From assembly GCA_022428185.1 (NCBI GenBank), contig JAKMCZ010000174.1, positions 1 to 17,432 on the forward strand: DNA of 17,432 nucleotides, given 5' to 3'. Position 1 is the stretch's first letter, and each line of letters begins with the position of its first letter. Shown piece after piece: positions 13,683 to 17,432 of the stretch. The DNA is from Alphaproteobacteria bacterium (lineage in GTDB: Bacteria > Pseudomonadota > Alphaproteobacteria > RS24). Position numbers and translations under genes: made by a program. Below the pieces are notes generated by a model. The model ran no database searches. It saw only the letters and a list, made by a program, of their open reading frames with translations, and had not been told where the DNA came from.

Positions 13683-14750
13683 ATGAGTAAAGACAGCCAA
13701 CAGGCGGGACGTTATTTCGAGCATTTCAAGCTTGGCGATACCATCGACCACGCCGTGCCGCGCACTTTGACGGCGGGCGATGCGAGCCTCTATCAGGCCC
13801 TCTATGGCGGACGCAATCCGCTATTTTGCGCGCGCCCTTTTGCCCAAAAGCTTGGACTTGAGGACATGCCGCTGGATAATTGGCTGGTCTTTCACATTGT
13901 TTTCGGCAAAAGCGTGGCTGATATTTCTCGCCATGCGATTGCCAATTTGGGCTATGCGCAGGGGCGGTTTGTGGCGCCGGTTTTTGTCGGCGACACGCTC
14001 ACGGCGCGCTCCGACATTATCGGCCTTAGAGAAAACAAAAGCGGCGAAAGCGGTCTGGTGATGGTCGAGACAAGTGCCGTCAACCAGCACGGCGACCCGG
14101 TGCTGTCTTACATAAGATGGGTGATGGTCAAAAAACGCGACCATGACGCGCCGGCACCCGAAACCGTTTGGCCTGATGTGGTGGCACCGCTGACACCCGA
14201 TGCCTTGCCTGCGCCGCGTGGCGCTTACCAAAACTGGGACACTGCCGCGACCGGCAGCGGGCTGATGTTTGATGATTATGCGTGCGGACAAATAATCGCC
14301 CATGGCGACGGGGTAACGCAAGAAGAGGCCGAGCATATGCTGGCGACGCGGTTTTATCAGAATAATGCGGCGGTGCATTTCGATGCCCATTTGCAAAGCC
14401 AAAGCCGCTTCGGCAAAAGGCTGATTTATGGCGGACATATAATCTCTCATGCCGCCAGTATGGCGTTTAGCGGGCTGGCTAATTTGGCCGGTTATGCAGG
14501 GTTAAATGGCGGCACGCATGCCGCGCCCTGCTTTGCCGGCGACACGCTTTATGGCTGTAGCGAGGTGCTGGATAAGGCCGACATAATCGGTCGCGATGAT
14601 ATCGGCGCACTAAGGCTGCGTCATGTGGTGGTGAAAAACCGTCGCCCGCTGGACGAAAATGGAGATTTTGCGCTGAAAACCGAGGCCGGCGATTATGCCG
14701 ATGGGGTGGTGCTTGATGTTGATGTTTGGGCTTATATGCCGCGCCTGTAG
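13683..14750 (+). CDS. mch: MaoC-family double hot-dog dehydratase, probable mesaconyl-CoA hydratase
   Basis: The 355-residue protein has two MaoC/hot-dog repeats (about 10-150 and 190-350), the layout and length of alphaproteobacterial mesaconyl-CoA hydratases, which hydrate mesaconyl-CoA to beta-methylmalyl-CoA. Diagnostic stretches are GRYFEHFKLGDTIDHAVPRT (9-28), LTAGDASLYQALYGGRNPLF (29-48), GYAQGRFVAPVFVGDTL in the first fold, and YQNNAAVHFDAH with YGGHIISHAASM in the second. Its neighbour encodes the enzyme class that would cleave the product to propionyl-CoA and glyoxylate. Start ATG 13683 gives the family N-terminus but has no evident Shine-Dalgarno, so it may depend on translation of the upstream gene. 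A C4-CoA mesaconyl hydratase acting with a citramalyl-CoA lyase is the alternative. Symbol given as probable. Confidence 0.85.
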   Translation: MSKDSQQAGRYFEHFKLGDTIDHAVPRTLTAGDASLYQALYGGRNPLFCARPFAQKLGLEDMPLDNWLVFHIVFGKSVADISRHAIANLGYAQGRFVAPVFVGDTLTARSDIIGLRENKSGESGLVMVETSAVNQHGDPVLSYIRWVMVKKRDHDAPAPETVWPDVVAPLTPDALPAPRGAYQNWDTAATGSGLMFDDYACGQIIAHGDGVTQEEAEHMLATRFYQNNAAVHFDAHLQSQSRFGKRLIYGGHIISHAASMAFSGLANLAGYAGLNGGTHAAPCFAGDTLYGCSEVLDKADIIGRDDIGALRLRHVVVKNRRPLDENGDFALKTEAGDYADGVVLDVDVWAYMPRL

Positions 14751-14782
14751 GCTGCTCTCAGACCTGTCTTCGGGCTTGTGCC

Positions 14783-14803
14783 GATGCGACTGCCTGTCGC
14801 GTC
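14783..14803 (+). other. Hairpin in the mch-sdhC spacer
   Basis: GATGCGAC (14783-14790) can pair with GTCGCGTC (14796-14803) around a 5-nt loop TGCCT, with one G-U pair. No T-run follows (ATCATAATG), so it is not a standard intrinsic terminator, though it could protect the 3' end of the upstream transcript. The rest of the 117-bp spacer holds only the sdhC promoter-like box and RBS. Confidence 0.4.
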
Positions 14804-14834
14804 ATCATAATGCGCGATGCGCCTATTTATTGTG

Positions 14835-14859
14835 TATAGTCTCCTGACTTGAACAGAGG
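14835..14859 (+). promoter_or_regulatory. Candidate -10 box and ribosome-binding site for sdhC
   Basis: TATAGT (14835-14840) is a good -10 match, and AGAGG (14855-14859) lies 8 nt before the sdhC ATG. The sequence 16-18 bp upstream of the -10 (around GCGCGA) is not a -35, so the promoter may need an activator or not be real. The ribosome-binding site is more secure. Confidence 0.4.
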
Positions 14860-14867
14860 CACTTTAT

Positions 14868-15272
14868 ATGTCCGACCAAAGCAAACCGGCGCGCCCTTTA
14901 TCGCCGCATATCCAGATTTACCGCTGGACACTGACCATGATGCTGTCAATTTTGCATCGTGCAACCGGCATTGCGCTTTATGCTGGCACGGCTTTGCTGG
15001 CCTGGTGGCTATTGGCTGCCGCGACCGGCCCTGAGGCTTATCAAACCGTTCAAGCCGTGTCCTCGGCTTGGTATGGGCGGTTGGTTTTGTTTGGCTATAC
15101 ATGGGCTTTGTTTCACCACATGTTTGGTGGGTTGCGCCATTTTATCTGGGATACCGGACGCGGTTTTGACTTAAAACATGTCGAAATTTTGGCGCGCATC
15201 ACGGCATTTTTGCCGCCCGTATTGACGCTTGGCGTTTGGGTTGCGGCCTATGCTTATTTGGGGGTTCTGTAA
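14868..15272 (+). CDS. sdhC: SdhC, succinate dehydrogenase cytochrome b556 subunit
   Basis: SdhC is one of two membrane anchors of complex II; it binds heme b and contributes to the ubiquinone site. The 134-residue protein starts with the family block RPLSPHIQIYRW (9-20) and SILHRATG (27-34, with the quinone-site Ser and Arg). Three membrane spans are visible at about 32-52, 70-92 and 107-131. The heme ligand is expected to be H84 in LFHHMFGGLRHFIWD, equivalent to the E. coli SdhC heme histidine. The start is supported by AGAGG at 8 nt. The stop shares one base with the sdhD ATG (TAATG). It opens the sdhCDA(B) operon. Confidence 0.96.
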   Translation: MSDQSKPARPLSPHIQIYRWTLTMMLSILHRATGIALYAGTALLAWWLLAAATGPEAYQTVQAVSSAWYGRLVLFGYTWALFHHMFGGLRHFIWDTGRGFDLKHVEILARITAFLPPVLTLGVWVAAYAYLGVL

Positions 15273-15652
15273 TGGCCGATATGCGAACCCCTTTATCACG
15301 CGCGCGCGGGCTCGGCTCGGCCAAAAAAGGCACTGAGCATTTTTGGATGCAGCGCGTCACCGCTTTAGCCAATGTGCCATTAACCCTATTTCTGGTCGGT
15401 GCGTTGATTGTTCATGCGGGCAGTGACTACACCACAATGACCGATTTTCTGGGTAATCCATTTATCGGCGTTTTGATGCTGCTGCTTATTTTTTCGGCCT
15501 GTTACCATATGCGGCTTGGCCTGCAAGTGGTGATTGAAGATTATGTTCATGGTGAGGCGACCAAATTGCTGGCGCTGATTGCCAATCAGTTTTTCACCCT
15601 GACCATTGCGGTTGCTTGTGCGTTGGCTGTTGCCAAGCTGGTCATCGGCTAA
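15272..15652 (+). CDS. sdhD: SdhD, succinate dehydrogenase hydrophobic membrane anchor subunit
   Basis: SdhD pairs with SdhC to hold heme b and ubiquinone in complex II. I start at ATG 15272, which overlaps the sdhC stop by one base, giving 126 residues (MADMRTPLSRARGLGSAKKG); an in-frame upstream codon at 15236 would add 12 residues encoded inside sdhC and is unlikely. After the family block GSAKKGTEHFWMQRVTALAN there are three membrane spans (about 30-50, 62-80 and 98-124). The signature YHMRLGLQVVIEDYVH (78-93) contains the heme ligand H79 and the Asp-Tyr pair (D90, Y91) near the quinone. sdhA follows after 20 bp. Confidence 0.95.
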   Translation: MADMRTPLSRARGLGSAKKGTEHFWMQRVTALANVPLTLFLVGALIVHAGSDYTTMTDFLGNPFIGVLMLLLIFSACYHMRLGLQVVIEDYVHGEATKLLALIANQFFTLTIAVACALAVAKLVIG

Positions 15653-15672
15653 GTCAGGTAAAGGAGATAGAG

Positions 15673-17432
15673 ATGAGTTCTCATGCGTTTATCGATCATC
15701 AATTCGACGTTGTTGTTATCGGAGCCGGCGGCTCGGGCTTGCGCGCCGCTTTGGGTTGCGCCGAACGCGGGCTGAAAACCGCCTGTATTTCAAAAGTTTT
15801 CCCGACACGCTCGCACACGGTCGCGGCGCAGGGCGGCATTTCAGCGGCGCTCGGCAATATGGGTGATGATGATTGGCGTTGGCATATGTATGACACGGTC
15901 AAAGGCTCTGACTGGTTGGGCGACCAGGACGCGATTGAATATTTATGTCGCAATGCACCCGAAGCGGTTTACGAGCTTGAGCATTTCGGCGTGCCGTTTT
16001 CACGCACCGAAGAAGGCAAAATTTACCAGCGGCCGTTTGGCGGCATGACCACTAATTTCGGTGAAGGCATTGCGCAGCGCACTTGTGCCGCTGCCGACCG
16101 CACCGGACATGCGATTTTGCATACGCTTTATGGTCAATCGCTGCGTCATGAAACCGAATTTTTCATCGAATATTTCGCCCTTGATTTGATGATGGAAGAT
16201 GACCGCTGTGTCGGTGTCACCGCACTGGATATGTCGAGCGGCGAACTGCATCGCTTTCAGGCCAAGCAAGTTATTTTGGCGACCGGTGGCTATGGCCGCG
16301 CCTACTTCTCCGCCACCTCGGCGCATACCTGCACCGGCGACGGCTCAGCCATGGTCATTCGTGCCGGTTTGCCGCTGCAAGATATGGAATTTGTGCAATT
16401 TCACCCGACCGGAATTTACGGCGCGGGCTGTTTGATTACCGAAGGCTCGCGTGGCGAGGGCGGTATTCTCATCAATTCAGAGGGTGAACGCTTTATGGAG
16501 CGTTATGCACCGTCGGCTAAAGATTTGGCCTCGCGCGATGTGGTGTCGCGTTCGATGACGGTTGAAATTCGCGAAGGCCGTGGGGTCGGTCCGAATAATG
16601 ACCATATTTATCTGCACCTCGACCATTTGGACCCTGACGTGCTGGCCGAACGCTTGCCCGGCATTTCCGAAAGCGCGCGTATTTTCGCTGGTGTCGATGT
16701 TACCAAAGAGCCGATTCCGGTGCTGCCAACCGTGCATTATAATATGGGCGGTATTCCGACCAATTATCATGGCGAAGTGCTGAACCCGACGGCTGACGAC
16801 CCGTCACGCACTGTGCCCGGCCTGATGGCAATCGGTGAAGCGGCATGTGTGTCGGTGCATGGAGCCAATCGCCTTGGTTCCAATTCGTTGATTGACCTTG
16901 TTGTCTTTGGGCGCGCCTCGGCTCTTCGCACGGCTGAAATCGTTGACCCGAGCGCAGGATTTGCGCCGCTGGCGGCCAATGCGGGCGAGAATGCGATTGA
17001 GCGTTTGGAGCGCTTCCGCAATGCCAATGGCTCGACGCCGACGGCTGAACTGCGCCTCGAAATGCAAAAAGCCATGCAGGAAAACTGCGCCGTTTTCCGC
17101 ACTGGCGATGTGCTGGAAGAGGGCTGTCAGCGCATGCAAAAAGTGGTCAATGCGATGGACGATATCGGCATTGCTGACCGGTCTATGATTTGGAATTCCG
17201 ACCTTATTGAGACGCTGGAATTTGACAATCTCATCGTGCAGGCCATTGCCACGGTTGAAGGTGCCAATGCGCGTAAAGAAAGTCGCGGCGGACATGCGCG
17301 CGAAGATTTTCCTGACCGCGATGATGAAAATTGGATGAAGCACACGCTGGCCTATGTCGATGCCAAAGGCAAAGCCAATATTGATTATCGTGGCGTGCAT
17401 AATTTCACCCTGACCAATGAGGTCAGCTATAT
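15673..17432 (+). CDS. sdhA: SdhA, succinate dehydrogenase flavoprotein subunit (right-edge partial)
   Basis: SdhA oxidises succinate to fumarate on covalently bound FAD and passes electrons to SdhB. About 586 residues are present with no stop before the right edge; relatives are about 590-600 aa, so only the last dozen or so residues are missing. Seen are the dinucleotide-binding VVVIGAGGSGLRA (13-25), the FAD-attachment His in TRSHTVAAQGG (H48), substrate-site VQFHPTG (H244) and TEGSRGEGG (256-264), the probable proton-transfer Arg in LASRDVVSR (R288), the TVHYNMGGIPTN block, and the late GEAACVSVHGANRLGSNSL flavin-binding motif. ATG 15673 has an AAGGAG Shine-Dalgarno 6 nt upstream, the best in the window. 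sdhB would be expected next, outside the window. Confidence 0.98.
   Translation, partial: MSSHAFIDHQFDVVVIGAGGSGLRAALGCAERGLKTACISKVFPTRSHTVAAQGGISAALGNMGDDDWRWHMYDTVKGSDWLGDQDAIEYLCRNAPEAVYELEHFGVPFSRTEEGKIYQRPFGGMTTNFGEGIAQRTCAAADRTGHAILHTLYGQSLRHETEFFIEYFALDLMMEDDRCVGVTALDMSSGELHRFQAKQVILATGGYGRAYFSATSAHTCTGDGSAMVIRAGLPLQDMEFVQFHPTGIYGAGCLITEGSRGEGGILINSEGERFMERYAPSAKDLASRDVVSRSMTVEIREGRGVGPNNDHIYLHLDHLDPDVLAERLPGISESARIFAGVDVTKEPIPVLPTVHYNMGGIPTNYHGEVLNPTADDPSRTVPGLMAIGEAACVSVHGANRLGSNSLIDLVVFGRASALRTAEIVDPSAGFAPLAANAGENAIERLERFRNANGSTPTAELRLEMQKAMQENCAVFRTGDVLEEGCQRMQKVVNAMDDIGIADRSMIWNSDLIETLEFDNLIVQAIATVEGANARKESRGGHAREDFPDRDDENWMKHTLAYVDAKGKANIDYRGVHNFTLTNEVSY

Noticed and set aside
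14783..14803. mch-sdhC hairpin as an intrinsic terminator
   Set aside because: The stem is good but no T-run follows, so I list it as a hairpin of unknown role only.
15236..15271. Upstream in-frame start for sdhD inside sdhC
   Set aside because: It would add 12 residues (MGCGLC...) foreign to SdhD; ATG 15272 overlapping the sdhC stop gives the canonical N-terminus.
1..17432. A novel defence, mobile or biosynthetic system in this window
   Set aside because: Every coding stretch is explained by a recognised housekeeping or metabolic family, spacers are at most about 200 bp, and there are no mobile-element genes, direct-repeat arrays of CRISPR type, or compositional breaks that I can see.

Overview
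This window looks like a piece of an alphaproteobacterial chromosome carrying housekeeping genes. The evidence is a short FtsY with no acidic N-terminal domain, an Ffh with a TRADGDGRGG motif and a Met/Gly-rich tail, a mesaconyl-CoA-hydratase-type MaoC protein beside a CitE-like CoA lyase, SdhC/SdhD subunits of the alphaproteobacterial and mitochondrial type, and tightly packed genes of fairly even, moderately GC-rich composition. I cannot place it below class from sequence alone. I see no transposase, integrase, phage gene, CRISPR array, rRNA or tRNA, and no compositional island.

Left block (1-3266, minus strand): dapF, mtaB, ftsY and yciB/ispZ (cut by the left edge) form one operon. Every junction overlaps by 1 or 4 bases, so translation is probably coupled. 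A 196-bp divergent spacer (3267-3462) holds a near-consensus promoter for the rightward operon and a -10 element placed so that dapF mRNA may be leaderless.

Central block (3463-11845, plus strand): ffh, rpsP, rimM, trmD and rplS cover protein targeting, 30S and 50S ribosomal proteins, 16S processing and tRNA m1G37 methylation. They are followed by leuC, leuD, leuB and asd (leucine and aspartate-family biosynthesis). Two compact hairpins lie before rplS, and a small structured leader with a possible short ORF lies before leuC. The two SRP GTPases, Ffh and FtsY, are in operons that diverge from the same spacer.

Right block (11868-17432): a pyridoxal-kinase-like gene on the minus strand converges on asd, with their stop codons inside a small 13-bp tandem repeat. 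A CitE/malyl-CoA-lyase-like gene and a mesaconyl-CoA-hydratase-like gene follow on the plus strand, then sdhC, sdhD and sdhA (right edge, missing only the extreme C-terminus). The two CoA enzymes would turn C5 acyl-CoAs into C2/C3 units that enter the TCA cycle, which fits a position next to succinate dehydrogenase.

I found no convincing undescribed system. The points most worth a second look are the roughly 105-residue Glu/Ala/Pro repeat tail on ribosomal protein S16, a Glu where related CoA lyases have a catalytic Asp, the structured leaders before ffh, rplS and leuC, and the possibly leaderless dapF.
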